Below, one piece after another: positions 1 to 11,548 of a stretch of DNA of 64,000 nucleotides. Position numbers and translations under genes: made by a program. Each line of letters opens with the position of its first letter. Position 1 is the stretch's first letter. Source of the stretch: Reclinomonas americana ATCC 50394 (taxonomy: Eukaryota > Jakobida > Jakobea > Jakobida); NCBI GenBank assembly GCA_048213135.1, contig PS015022.1, positions 162,249 through 226,248 on the forward strand. The letters run 5' to 3'. Under the pieces are notes generated by a model, which was not told where the DNA came from, searched no databases, and saw only the letters and a program-made list of their open reading frames with translations.

Positions 1-441
1 ATGGCGTCGCTGGTCGACGGCCTCCGCCAGCAACTCGCCGTGCCCGACGAGCGCATTCACCACGAGGCTTTCCACTTCACCGACGTGCCACCGCAACTCA
101 AGCAGCGCCACAAGAAGCCGCGATCGGCGCCGGCCTTGCCAGACATTGAGGAGGCGCCGGTCATCTTCCGCCGCTCCAACAAGCAGGCCGTCTGGCGTGC
201 CGCCGCCACTGGCGCCGCGGAGGGCGACGAGAGCAGCAGCAACTCGCTGCTGGACTTGGCCGAGGCTAACGGCCTCCAGCCGGCGTACAGTTGTCGCACT
301 GGTCTGTGCGGCACATGTGCTGTGCGTCTGCTGTGCGGCTCTGTGCACTATGGAGCCGACCCGCCGCTGGCACAACCGGCCGACGGCGAAGTGCTCATTT
401 GCTGTGCACAGCCGGCTGAGCCGGTGGAGCTTGACTTGTAA
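1..441 (+). CDS. C-terminal part of a flavodoxin-reductase-type oxidoreductase with a plant-type 2Fe-2S ferredoxin domain (5' partial)
   Basis: Seen: an open frame from base 1 to the stop at 439-441. The first ~25 residues (VPDERIHHEAF and flanks) match the usual C-terminal end of FNR-like FAD/NAD(P)H reductase domains, so the ATG at base 1 is probably internal and the gene continues upstream of the window. After a low-complexity linker, a ferredoxin domain carries the CX4CX2C cluster motif (CRTGLCGTC, about residues 98-106) and a distal Cys in LICCAQP near the C-terminus. Known: such reductase-ferredoxin chains pass electrons from NAD(P)H through FAD to a 2Fe-2S centre, and in YcbX-like proteins follow a MOSC domain. 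Whether a MOSC domain is present cannot be seen. No intron is needed in this part. Confidence 0.75.
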   Translation: MASLVDGLRQQLAVPDERIHHEAFHFTDVPPQLKQRHKKPRSAPALPDIEEAPVIFRRSNKQAVWRAAATGAAEGDESSSNSLLDLAEANGLQPAYSCRTGLCGTCAVRLLCGSVHYGADPPLAQPADGEVLICCAQPAEPVELDL

Positions 442-554
442 TGAGCGCGAGAAAAAAAAGAGGCGAGGTTCCAAGATGAAATGCACTCTCTCACACATCA
501 GTCCACATGAATTTTGCCGATCGATCAGTTCCCACAACCGATTGCATGCACTGC

Positions 555-571
555 GCGGGGGTGACCCCCGC
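555..571. repeat. Short perfect GC-rich inverted repeat (hairpin) in the intergenic region
   Basis: A seven-base-pair stem (GCGGGGG... type) closes a three-base TGA loop about 115 bp after the stop of the ferredoxin gene. It could be a 3'-UTR hairpin or chance. Confidence 0.4.
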
Positions 572-638
572 CGACCGATCCCATTGCAACTCATACCTCT
601 CGGCCTTAATGGCTTTGATCAAGTGTAGTATCTGTTCT

Positions 639-674
639 ATCTAGATTGACATCTAGATGCCGTACTATGTACGG
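639..674. repeat. Two adjacent palindromic motifs
   Basis: ATCTAGAT occurs twice, separated by TGAC, at 639-646 and 651-658. It is followed at once by CCGTAC-TAT-GTACGG at 660-674. Lying about 205 bp before the WD40 start codon, they could be protein-binding sites, but no known site is recognised. The rest of 442-878 holds no gene that I can support. Confidence 0.35.
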
Positions 675-878
675 TGTAATGTCAATTTAATTTCTCGAGG
701 GGGCCTCGTCCTCACATGGGTTCGCTTGCGTTCCCGAGGCGAGGCAAAGTGTTCCTCTTCTTGCACAACCGAGAGGATACGCTTTCCCCCCCCCACTTAT
801 TGGACTAAGAAAAAGAAAAATCAAAGAAGGAAAGAAAGGGACAACTCAACTTGTCTCTCATCTCTTTCTCTGCGCGTG

Positions 879-2112
879 ATGCTGATTGAGGAGGCACGCC
901 AGTTTGCTAGCGGCCGCTCGCCGTCAGTGGTCGATGTGGCCGTGTCACAGACGCACCCTCCGTTGTTGGTGACGGCGACTGGCGACGGACCTGCAAGTGT
1001 GTTTGACGCCAACACTGGCCGACAACTGTGCACTCTGCGTCTGCGCTTCGATGCTGTCGCCGCAGTGGCGTTTGTGCCGCGCCAGCCTGCCAAGCTGGTG
1101 AGCGGCGGAGGATCGGCATTGGCGCTGTGGGACTTGTCGTCGTGTGTCGCTGGTGGTGGTGCTCCGCAAATGGCGTGGCTCAGTGCCGGCCACGTGCGTG
1201 ATGTGTCGCTGGTGGAGGTGGCGAGCGACGGCTCATTCGTGCTGAGCAGCTGCGGTGTTGATCACACAATCTATTTGTGGCACGGAGACAGTGGCGAGTT
1301 GGTGGGCACGTTGCGTGGTCACACCAACCGTGTGATTGGGGTGGTGCTGGTGGCCGACGATCGGCTGCTGGTGTCGGCCGCGATGGCGGAGACCGGCACC
1401 GTGCGTCTGTGGCGTCCCGACACTGGCGAATGCATTGGCACAGTGGAGACTCGGGCGGCTGTGTGGGGTCTGGCAGTGTCGCCCGACAAGCGCACGGTGG
1501 TGACTGCGCACGTGGACGGTCACGTGTGCACGTGGCGTGTGAATACGACGGTGCAGGGACAAGAGGTGGACGGAAAACAGAGACCGGCGCGGTTGCTGAG
1601 CATGCAGAACGACTGGGTCGCACACCGGTACTGGGTGCGCGCCGTGTGCTTCACGCCCGACGGCAGGCACGTGGTCAGTGCATCGGTGCAGGGCTCGGTG
1701 GCGGTGCATCATGCAGTCCGCGGCACAGAGGTGGCCACCATGGTCGGCCACACCACACGCGTGAACGCGCTGGCGGTGCTGCACGACGGCCGTGTGGTCA
1801 GTGCGGCCGCCGACAAGACCGCACGCCTCTGGCAACTCGGTTCGTGTGTGTGTATTGGCAGAAGTGACGCACGCACACAACAGTTCCACTGAATGCCTGC
1901 CTCCGGCCGCAGGTCCGTGGAGCTCGCGGTGGAACATGGAGCGCGAGGTCAGGGCAGTGCGTGGTGCACTGGATTCGTTGCGCCAAATGCCGGAGGCGTA
2001 CGCGGAGGAGCTAGAGGGCTACGAGGCGCTGCCGCAGCTGGTTCTGCGGTGCTTCATTCTCGAGGAGGCTGACTTGGTGCACATGCGGTACTGCTGGATG
2101 GAGATGGAGTGA
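879..2112 (+). CDS. WD40-repeat protein with short helical C-terminal extension
   Basis: Two exons: 879-1839 and 1913-2112, joined across a 73-bp intron in phase 1 (G|GT). The ATG at 879 is preferred to the in-frame ATG at 657, because the extra 74 residues are low-complexity translation of UTR-like sequence. The protein (386 aa) shows about seven WD-type blades, with recognisable units such as TIYLWHGDSGELVGTLRGH, VRLWRPDTGECIGT and DKTARLWQL. After the last blade, which straddles the intron, about 60 residues of Glu/Leu-rich helix (RAVRGALDSLRQM...) finish the protein. Known: WD40 propellers are protein-interaction platforms. The specific partner cannot be told. It is convergent with the kinase gene, with stops about 165 bp apart. 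Confidence 0.75.
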
Positions 2113-2277
2113 GTGCGCCGTCACCAACGATATCCTGCTGCACCCGTGAGCTAAACATGGTTTTCATTAGGTGATACACAGATGGAGATTACAAAAGTGA
2201 GCGCCGTCGGCTGTGATGCGGTCGCAGAGCCACGGCGCTGTCGGGATCTTTCAGTCTGTTGCGCACGCGCGTATGGG

Positions 2278-5200
2278 TCAGCCTGTCGGTGGTACGCGCC
2301 GCACGAAGACAACTGCACGCAACTGGGAGGACCACAGGCGCCTCTCGGTGAGGTACTCGCGAATCTGTGCGGCTGTCGGCCGCTTCGCTGGGTCCACTGT
2401 GGCCGTGCACAGTGAGATACACGTGTGGTCGGTGCGGGGCGTGCGACAGCAAGTGCACACACGTACCCGCCAGCATTCGGTGAACAATCACGCGCAGCGC
2501 TTCGCTGCAGTCGTGCTCGGTCAGTGGGCGATACTTGCCCTCAGTGATGGCCCTGCGTGATATGGTGTTTGTTGTCAGTAACACTGGTGCCTGTGTCGTT
2601 GTTATTCATGGCATGCGTCGCACGAAACTTGATGAGCGCCGGCATGCCCTTGCTCTGTGTGCCCGTCGAGCGGTACAAGAACGGGTGATTGAGCGTGATG
2701 AGCTCGTACACCAGGCATCCGCACGACCAAATGTCGGCCTGCACAACGACGCAGTGAGACCACACTTCACCATCTCTCAGCATGATTCGGCCAGCGCGCA
2801 CTCACCGGTGGTCCAGCCACATCGTCGTTCCACACCTCCGGGGCAATGTACGGCGGCGTGCCCACAGCCTGCGTGCGAGTCACCATCACCGTCGACTCCA
2901 TGGTCTTGGCCAGGCCGAAATCGGCCAGCTTCACATCCACCCCGTAGCCGCCGCGCTCAGTGAGAAGCACATTATCCGGCTGCAGATGCCAATAAGTCAT
3001 GGAATACGCGCGCACAGCGTCATCGTCACAGACGAACACGAACACGAGTCGCACCTTCAAGTCACGATGCACAATGCCCGACTCATGGCACAACTGCAGC
3101 GCCGAGATGCAGCGAGAAAAGACAAACAAGATCTCGTCCTCCGGGATCCTGCGTCTGCAGTATGCATGCACAGGTCAATCTTCACGCGTAGTACGGACAC
3201 GGCACCCGTGTTGTGGCGGCACAGACGCACCTTTGTCGCTTCATGTCGTCGATCTTGTCGCCGAGAGAGCCGCCATCACACAGCTCCAGCACGAGAGTGG
3301 CCTTGCTTCGCGGTTGTCTGCAGAACCGCGCGCCACAGTGAGATGCCGTTGCTGGTCACACCAATGTGTGTGATTGCACATCATTGCGACAAACCTCGAT
3401 GACTCGGAATCCGCCTCCTGCACCCACCAGTCACAGATGCGCACCACGTTGCGGTGGTCGACCTTGCGCAGCGCCTTGATCTCGCGTCGAATCTGCCGGC
3501 GTTCACGAGCATCGTTGGAGGCAAAGAATACAGTTTTCATGGCAAACTCCTGCGCGCATACATGTCAGTCGTGTGGCCAATGTACAACAGAGGAAGTTAA
3601 AATAAATCACGAGCCTCTCCGTCGGACTTGCGGACGACCTTGTCGACCCGACCAAAGCCACCCTCGCCGAGGAACCCAATTGCCTTGTACTGGCTCGACG
3701 GTGCTGCGTGGTGATGCACCGTGTGAGACACCATTTGCAGAAGAGCAGAATGGACGCGCTGCTTCGCACCGAGATCTTCGGCTTGTTTCTCGGGCGACGG
3801 TGAGCGATCGGTCGCAGTGCTTCGGCTGGAACTCGTTGTGCGATCTGCATCACAGATGAATGTGAGAAACAACAGCACACACACTTCTCTCCCTCTCCCG
3901 TGCAACGCACTGCTTCCACGCCGGTCGCTGCTCGAGTCCGCAACCACGGTCGGTGTGCCCGAGGTGCCCGACGATGAACCGTGACCGGTGTGCGAACGGC
4001 CGGCACTGCTGTCGATGGAGCCTGACGCCGACGACGCGGAGACGCGCTGTGTATCGGAGGAAGAATTTGAGGTCGGCAGTGCGGATGCAGTCGGCGTAGG
4101 CGGCGCCGCCATGACGGCAGCGGCTGTGACAGTGGGAGCGCGGAACGAGACGGCGTCGAGGGCGGGAATATCGGGATGCACAGCGCAGTCCTTGACCCAC
4201 AGCTCCACGCGATGACGTCGTCCCGGGCAAAGACAGCCGAGAAATGTGGCCGACTCCTCAGTGGCCGCAAACTCTCCCAGCACCGTCGACGACACCTCTT
4301 CGGCGGCGGCGGCGGCATTCTCTGCACGCCGATCGTCGGTGTGGCGACGAACCACCAGTCGGCACTCCAGCTGCAAGGAAACCAGGGACGGCATTGCCCA
4401 GGGAGCATGCGCGCGCACCGACTGGACCACGGAAGCAAACTGGATGTGCAAGTGTGAGCGGATCACACCACAGCGGGAGCAACACACACTCGCGTAGACT
4501 GTACCTGCCACGTGAGCGTGAAGTTGTTTTGCCACGTGCGCGCCACGGTGGCATGCAACGGGGCATTGTCTTCAGGCACATCGACTTTTTCCCAGTCACC
4601 GGGTATCCACTGATGCCCGCTGCCGCTGCTTGCTGGCGACCCGCGCGTGGCCTCCAGTCGCAGCAAATGACGCCCGGCCGGCAGACCAAACAGCACAAAA
4701 CCGAATCGCCCAGGCTCGCCGGCTCGCAGAAACTCGACGTGCTGCAACACTGCATGATTGACACAAAGAAGGAGGCGGATGAGACGAAATGAAAGAGAAA
4801 AAGAGGAAGAGATGTGCGTGCTGGCAACAAACCGCCCGGATCGCCTGGGCCACGATGGATCAGGCGCAATTCCACATCCGACGGCAGCGGGTACTTTCGC
4901 TGATCCCAGCAGAATGCGGCGCACACAGAGACCGGTCCGACGCCGCGCACCAGCTGCAACTTGGGGAGAATCAGTGGAGGCTCCACGGCCGGGATTTCGA
5001 GGGGTGGCATTGGCGCCGCCGCTGTTGGGATCAAGAGACAATGTGAGTGCCAGAGAGTGCGCGTGTGAGAGAGACCAACACGTACCTGCTGCGCTGCCGC
5101 GACGAGCAGAAGTCGGCGTGCCAGAGGGCGATAATCTCAAGTGCCTCTCGACCGTTGTTGACACCAGTGAGACAGCAATGGGCTGCAACAGTGCGGTAGT

Positions 5201-7402
5201 CGATGGCGGTGGAGCCAGTGGTGGCTGCAGTGGTGGCGGTGTGGCGGGCGGCGTCGTTGGCGGAGACATGGCTCTGGTCACAGGCTGGTGCTCTGCCGCA
5301 GCGACACCCGTGCGCACGAGCGACAGCCGATACACCTTCACGGTGTGGTCAAAGGCACCCGTGGCCACTCGCGTGCCACACGGACTCCAGCACACAGACA
5401 CCACTGGCCCGCTGTGATCGCCAACCGTGCGCACACACTCGCCATTGGCGACACGATGAACTCGCACGGTCTTGTCGTAGCTCGCCGAGGCCACAAACAC
5501 ATCGGCGTCTGTCGTCAGCACCGCAACGTCGTTCACCGTCTCCGTGTGCGACCGAATCTTGCGCACGCAGCGACCCGACTCCACGTCCCACACGCGAATG
5601 GTCTTGTCGGCCGACGACGACGCCAGCGAGAGAGATCCAGTCGAGCGCGACAGCGACCACGAAACCGAGAAAGCAGCCGCACGGTGACCGCGCAGCGACA
5701 GCAGCAGCTCCGGTTGGTGTGCCGCAGAGGTACTGGCCAGCAGCGCCGGCGACAGCTGCCACACGCGAACGGCACCATCAGCACACGCAGCCGCCAGCAG
5801 GAATTTCCCGTCGGAGGCCGGAGCCGGGCTAAAGGCCACTCGCGACACTTCACCGGCGTTGGGCGACAGCACCGACACGCAGCGACGGTGCGCCACCGAC
5901 CACAAACGCACGGTCGAGTCGCGTGAGCCACTGGCCAGCAAGTCGTACTCTCCCAGCACTGCCACGCCCCACACCGGCGACGTGTGACCCTCAAACACCA
6001 CTGGGTGTGCCAACGACGGAGCCGCGTCGCTGCCCTTGGCGGCTGCCGACAGTACCGACTGCACATTCCACAAGCGCAGGCCGCCCTCGCCGCTGCCGGA
6101 GATCACCTGCTGACCATCCGAGTGCCAACACACGGTGAGGACCTCGGCCGGGTGCGGCAACACGGCGAGCGCTCGAGTGGCGGAGCGCGTCGAGAGGCGC
6201 CATATTCGCACCGTGTTGTCCCACGACGCGGAGGCAAGAACATCCGAATCGTGCGGATTGAATGCCACCTGACACACCCATCCTTCGTGACCGACGCCGG
6301 CCCACAACATGCGCTCCGTCGACTCATTGTCGGAGGGCGCCCACTGCGGTGACGGTGGCGCAGCATTCACCGAGCCCGCAGTACGAGTTGCGCTGGTGGA
6401 TGTGCTGTTCGTACTCGGTGTGGAGGCCGAGGTCCCAACCGCATGCGCCCCGGCGTCCAGCGATGCCGTGCGACGAGGTGATCCCTGTAAACTGCGCGTC
6501 GGCCGATCGTGTGCGGGACTAATGTGCGGGGTGGTGGCAGCACTGCGTGATGGCCTCCGTCGGTGCCCGCTCCTCTGCTGTGCGTGATCGGCGCAGGTGA
6601 GAGGCGGCCGGAGCGACTTGGAGAGGCAGACGAAGCAACTCACCGGCGTCTCGCCCTGCTGCCCCGTCTCCTGCTTCTCCTGCTGCTTCTCCTGCTGCTT
6701 CTCCTGCTGCTGTTGATGTCTGTCGGTCAATCTCCGTGCACTCGGCCGGTCCAGCACAACGCCATCGGTGGCCGACCTCTTGTGCGGCGAAACAGAGAGA
6801 CCACGCGAGCCAGCCGTCGCGTGTGGGCCAGGCGACACTGAATTGCTGACACCCAACAGACCGCCCGCACCACGACCACCACTGCCAGCACTGCGAGTGT
6901 ATGCTGGCGACGAGGGACTGCCCAAATCGCGCAGTGGCGGCGACGAGGCGGCCATGTGGGAGCGCGACGTCTGGATGTGCAGCTCGGGTGGCGTGTCGCG
7001 CGAGTGACGCGGTCCACGAGCCGACTGCACCTGTCTCTCCTCACCACCGCCGCCGCCACTACCACCACCGCCACTACCACCACCAGCGCTACCGTGACCA
7101 CCGCCACCACCGCCACTGCTGCGCTCGCGGCTGTGACCGCCTCCTCGACCACCACTTGTCGCCTTTCGACTGCCGGCACTGCTGCTGCTGTTGCGCCCGG
7201 GAGACCATCGTGGTGGAGTGCGCGACCGGCCCAGCATCAGGTCCGAGCTCAGTGCATCCAGTGGTAGCATGCGTGGTGGCGTCTGCAGGCCGCCGTGTGG
7301 ACGAGGTGCGGCCTCTCGTGATCGTGAGCGTGCCCGTTGTTGTTGATGTGTCGGTGAGGCGGGCGGCCGATCACCTGCCCGCCGAGACGGTGACAGCGCC
7401 AT
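2278..7402 (-). CDS. WD40-propeller / NEK-like serine-threonine kinase fusion protein
   Basis: Start ATG at 7402 (MALSPSRR), stop at 2278-2280. A disordered Ser/Pro/Gly-rich N-terminus is followed by a propeller of about seven WD40 units, for example NTVRIWRLSTRS, STVRLWSVAHRRC, KTIRVWDVESGRC and HTVKVYRLSL. Then come two beta-rich segments (FGFVLFGLPAGRHLLRLE and TFLGCLCPGRRHRVELWV), a Ser-rich linker and a protein kinase: glycine loop GEGGFGRV near 3650, the beta-3 Lys in FAMKTVFF near 3530, HRDLKPDN across an intron near 3000-3080, DFGLAK near 2910, GTPPYIAPE, and DIWSCGCLVYELITLNHPF, which is NEK-like. Introns I can place: 6578-6643, 5022-5085, 4750-4832 and 4440-4504, then about six more in the kinase half. 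The 4440-4504 intron (WQ|FASVVQ, phase 0) links the WD40 part to the kinase part, so I call one gene. The junction between the glycine loop and beta-3 fits best with a GC-AG intron. Confidence 0.7.
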
Positions 7403-7917
7403 GCTGGCTTCTACACCCCTGCTGGTGTGGAGGGAATGAGAGAACAGCGAGAAGGAGAGAAGAGGTGTGCGTATTTCAAGCGATTCACAACGGTGGATGC
7501 ACTCTCCCACACTGACTATAATGGCAATATCCAATGTCCACAACACACGGAGCGAGAACAAGACACACGCGAGTGGTGACTGCCAGTCAAAGGAGAGTGC
7601 GAGTACACGTGCCGTGGATGATATGACGAAAAACCATCGGGACTCCCTTTGCCAAAGTGCCAAACAGCACACAGACTGTCTCAAAAAAATATGCGACAAG
7701 CAATCAATCACTCACTCACCCGCACGGCTGCCCGGCTTGCTGCCTACTCCGTTGCACACACGCGCAGACACACAGAGGGAGAGCGCACTCACACAAACGC
7801 ACAGAAACGCTGTTTGCCCGCTGGACAGTGCTGCTCGAGCTGTCCCGGGACAGATGATCGTAAACTTGGGACCGATCTCATTCGCGACACACAGACACGC
7901 ACGCACGCACGTATCGA
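7403..7917. promoter_or_regulatory. Divergent intergenic region (probable bidirectional promoter)
   Basis: This 515-bp gap separates the starts of the WD40-kinase gene (-) and the membrane protein gene (+). It holds Ser/Thr-codon-poor, CA-rich DNA with no supportable ORF. No TATA-like element is convincing. Confidence 0.4.
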
Positions 7918-10699
7918 ATGACTGAGCGTACGGGCAGTCTGAGCCCACGGCCGCTCAGTCGCTTCAGCAGTTTAGGTGAGGACCTCACGCCCGGAGCGAC
8001 AAGTCGTCGTCGCCCGTTGGCCGTTTTTTCTGTCTCACACATACGCAGGATCGGATGGTCGCCTGTACTTGCCACCACTCAACTCGTCGCCACCGCTCAT
8101 GCCGCTCCCGTCGCCGCAAGCGCTGATCGATGTGCTGCCGTACGCGCGTCCGCCATCGTCGTCGCTGTCGCCGACGAGACCGACGACGGCCACCCGACGA
8201 TCGCCATCGCCCACTGCTGTGCAACAAGGGGAGCGCGAGGGCGGCGAGGGCGAGGAGGAGGAGGACGAGGTGAGCGATCTGCGACTGCGTGATCGACTGG
8301 CGCGACGACGGAGACCAATGTCGGCGCGTGTACCGGACGCGCCAACGCGACCGCCACCGTCGACGGTGATGACGGCGCCGATGGTGGCGCCACCAGTCAC
8401 ACTGCATCGACGCTCGCGGCATGCAGAGAGCCCGATTGCTGTCGCGCCTACAGGGCGGCCGGCCAGCCGGCTGACAGTGGATGTGCTGCAGCAGCAGGCC
8501 GATGGACCGGTGAACACGGAACTCGATGCTGAAGTGGAGCCCGACGACGAGGTGTTCCCCGATGTGGTGGTGCCGGCGATTGATGTAGGCAAGCCGGTGG
8601 CTGAGGATGGAGCGGGACGAGAAATCTCCGACTCGGAGCGAGAGCGGCTGGCGCGTCGGCTCGAGTGGACCGGCTGGCGTTGGTTTCGTGTACTGTTGGC
8701 AGTGCATCTGTGTGTGCTCGGCGGTGTCGGTGGTGGCTTTCCGGATCTCTTTCGTCATCTGGCAAAAGACGCGGCACGGACCGCCGATCCCATTATCCGC
8801 ACCATGGCCACTGCGTTCACCGGGGTGCGTCGCATCTCTCCCATTTTCTGTGTTCACGCACACGAGGTGGACTCACTGTGTCGTCGTCTCGCCCGCAGTC
8901 CATGTTTCTGGTGTACTTTGGACCGGCGTTCTTCTGCAGTCTCTTTATTGGCTCCGCCTGCGTCAATGAGTGTCGCGGACCTAGCCGTCGGCGATCGTGG
9001 CTCATCGCCTTCACCTTGATCATTCTGTGCCTGCTGTTCGCGTACCACGTGGCGCTCTTGACGTATCTGGTGGTGTCTCACGTGGCGCCGTCGTCGCAAC
9101 GCAACGTGTGGGACGTGATTGCGTACGCCTTGTACTATCTGGAGTGTGTAGTGATTCTGGCCGAGTTTGTGGCACTGGCGGTCGTCGCGCGCTCCCGTTG
9201 GATCACCGTAACACCGGCTGGTGAGCCTCTTCTCCATATTTTTTGTCATGCGCTGTTACATAATCTGTATGTGTGTGCGACCACAGCGTCCACGGCCGAC
9301 TTGATTTCGCTGGCTGGTAGGTTGCCAGTTTGCAGAGATACGAGACTTGTACAATGTTTATTCTTACACACGGCGTTGATGTGCACAGGCGACAAGGGCG
9401 TGGCAGCCGATCCCGTGGAGGAGGCCGATCGGGAGGTGCGCCGAATTCTCAAGCGCGGAGGGCCAGGTTTGAGTTGTCTTGCGGCTGTTTTGGTCAAGGG
9501 TGTTGTTGACACGATTATGTGCAGAGGAGGGCGTGCTCGCGTCGCCGCGCTCACGCAGTGGAGAGCGTTCACCGCGCAAGCTGCCCGACAGTCGAATTCA
9601 CACTGCGATGGGTGTGTCGTTGTGGAGTGGATCGCGCGTGTTTTTCGTGTACTTTTTTTGCTGACCAACAAGCATAAATCGAGCAGCGACAGTGGAGGAC
9701 GCGGCAGGGGAACGAGAAGCACGTCGCGAACATCGCCACCGTCACCGGCGACATCGTCATGGCGAGCGTCGGCATCGACGGCACTCAAGGTCCAAGGGTG
9801 CGTGGTGGATGGGTGAAGAAAAGGAGAAGGAGAGGGAAAGGAGGAGGAAGAAGAAGAAGAAGAGAAGAAGAAGGAGGAGGAAGAAGAAGAAGAGAAGAAG
9901 AAGATGGAGAAGGAGGAGAAAAGGAGGAATATGAGTAGGAAAATAGGAGAAGAAGAAGGGGGAGTATAGGAAGAAGGAGGAGGGAGGAAAACAAGAAACG
10001 AAGAAGAAGAAAGAATAGGAGGACGATAATGGGGAGAAGAACCAGAAATCGAAGGAAATAGAGGCGGAAGGGGAGGAGAAGAGAAGAAGAAGGTGGAGGA
10101 GGAGGAGGAGGAGGAGGTGGAGAAGGAGAAAAATAGGAGGACGAGAAAGAGCAAGGAGGAAAAGCAAGAAGAAGAGCATAAGGATTTGAGAAAATCGACA
10201 GCAAAGGAGTGCCAGAGAGCAACAATGGGGGAAAGAATAGCAAGGACAAGGGCAACCATTCTCCCTCTCATCTTCCTCTCACATTCACAACTGCAGGCGA
10301 TCGCGATCGCGAGCGCTCACGCTCACCTCGACGCTCTCGTTCGGCCCAGCCGCCCGCCAAAGTACCGCAAGGCTGGGAGGGTGCGTCACAGCTCCATCAC
10401 CACCAATCATACGACGCTCGCCCACTCACTTATTTTTCGATGCAGTTCCCGGAGACAGTGAGATGGAGCGCGTGCGGATGCAGAACATTCATCCGGGTTG
10501 GCAGAGTTGCGACGAATGTTCACTCGAGCGCAGACAGAAAAATATCTATCTCACACGTGCGCGTGCAGTGCTGTCGGAGCCCGAGTCTGGCGACTCGTTC
10601 ACCGTGGCCAAGACGCGCGACACCGGGCACTGGACCGACGAATCGGCATCGCTATCGCGCTCCTCGTCGTCCTCCAGCATCCACGAGCAGCAGACGTGA
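7918..10699 (+). CDS. Four-TM membrane protein with Arg/His/Ser-rich cytosolic-type tail
   Basis: Exon 1 is 7918-7975 (MTERTGSLSPRPLSRFSSL). A 73-bp intron leads to exon 2 at 8049, encoding a Pro/Ser/acidic disordered region. Hydrophobic segments follow: WFRVLLAVHLCVLGGV near 8685; MFLVYFGPAFFCSLFIGSA from about 8901, after an intron; LIAFTLIILCLLFAYHVALL near 9000; and YYLECVVILAEFVALAVVA near 9140. The tail is spread over short exons and becomes basic: GERSPRKLPDSR, then RHRHRRHRHGERRHRRHSR, then DRDRERSRSPRRSRS. It ends ...SSSIHEQQT, stop at 10697-10699. Between the His/Arg block and the RS block lies a 499-bp polypurine intron (9798-10296), and frame is kept in phase 1 across it. I do not recognise the family. 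The tail resembles an RS domain only in composition. It is tail-to-tail with the PH gene, 40 bp apart. Confidence 0.6.
9798..10296 (+). repeat. 499-bp polypurine (GAA/GGA) intron
   Basis: The donor is G|GTGCGTGG and the acceptor CTGCAG|GC. Most of the interior, roughly 9815-10240, is almost pure A/G on the coding strand, with imperfect GAA/GGA/AGG triplets. It is six to eight times longer than neighbouring introns. Long mirror-like purine runs can form triplex (H-DNA). Reading it as protein gives Lys/Glu/Arg-only or, on the other strand, Ser/Phe/Leu-only ORFs, which I do not accept as genes. Confidence 0.8.
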
Positions 10700-10739
10700 G
10701 GCGCGGTGTGACCAGCGACTAGGAGGTGTGATGCCGCGG

Positions 10740-11548
10740 TCACTGCGCAGCAGCATCGGCCGCCGTCGCCGCCGCCGCCGCCGAGGCCGCAGACGGCGGC
10801 ACGCGACGAGTCAGCAGTTCGAGCTCCACGATTCTGCGTTCCAGCTCGTCAAACTGCTGGTTCTCCTGCAGCACCCGAGAAAAGGCGTTGATTTCGCCAA
10901 TCCACTGTCGCCGCAGCTCAGAAGTCGCCGCCGACACTTGATAAATGCGCGTCGGTGTCACCACCTCAAAGTACCCACTGCTGCTCCCAATACCGACCGC
11001 GCCTCCTCCGCTCAATGCTGCAGCTGCAGCGGCGGCCATTCCGCCTCCGCCTGCACTCCCAAAGTTGGAGAAGCTGTGTGTGCTCACGGCCGAGCTGAGG
11101 CTGCTTGCGCTGCCTGTGCGTGGAATGCCGGGCGAGCCGGGCGGCAGCACGCTGAGTGCCGCCGAGGACGCACTGGAGGACAGTGAGGAGGCGGAGGTCG
11201 AGGAGGTGAGTGTCGTCACGCTTCCGTCGACAGACTGCGGGGAGCGGGAATGAGTGAGAGTGAGAGAGATGGGGAAAGCGGGTGAGAAAGGCAACTCTTG
11301 CAATGGCTTCTGCGAGTGGAATGACGCCAGCGGGGCGCGAACTGCCACGACCTGTCGGGCTCTTGTAGTAGGTGAGAGTCATGGCGGAGGGGTCGAGCTC
11401 GAACCAGCGTTCCTTCCAGCTCTTGTTGACGACACCGCGCTTGCCGAGCACGCCAACAATCTGTGGTGGGGGAGGGTGAGGCACGAAGGGGGGAAGGAAG
11501 AGAGATGGAGGTGCACTCGACCTTGCCATCTGCCAGGCGCTCCATCAT
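10740..11548 (-). CDS. PH-domain protein with a Ser/Ala/Gly-rich insertion inside the domain
   Basis: The first exon is tiny (11548-11522, MMERLADGK). A 61-bp intron (11461-11521) leads to IVGVLGKRGVVNKSWKERWF, a standard PH-domain beta1-beta2 start, then LTYYKSPTGRGSSRPAGVIPL. After another short intron a low-complexity loop (TLTSSTSASSLSSS... and a run of Ala) of about 90 residues separates this from GYFEVVTPTRIYQVSA and the C-terminal PH helix ELRRQWIGEINAFSRVL. The Trp of that helix is present. A short helical and Ala-rich tail ends at the stop at 10740. Known: PH domains bind phosphoinositides or proteins at membranes. The lipid specificity is not evident. It is convergent with the four-TM gene. 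Confidence 0.7.

Noticed and set aside
657-878. Upstream in-frame start for the WD40 gene at 657
   Set aside because: The extra residues are Lys/Ser-rich, contain a poly-C and AAAGAAAAA tract and look like 5' UTR. The ATG at 879 gives a normal start.
9246-10271. Long minus-strand Ser/Phe/Leu-rich ORF and plus-strand Lys/Glu/Arg-rich ORFs over the purine tract
   Set aside because: They are mechanical translations of a polypurine intron. The host gene splices cleanly around it in frame.
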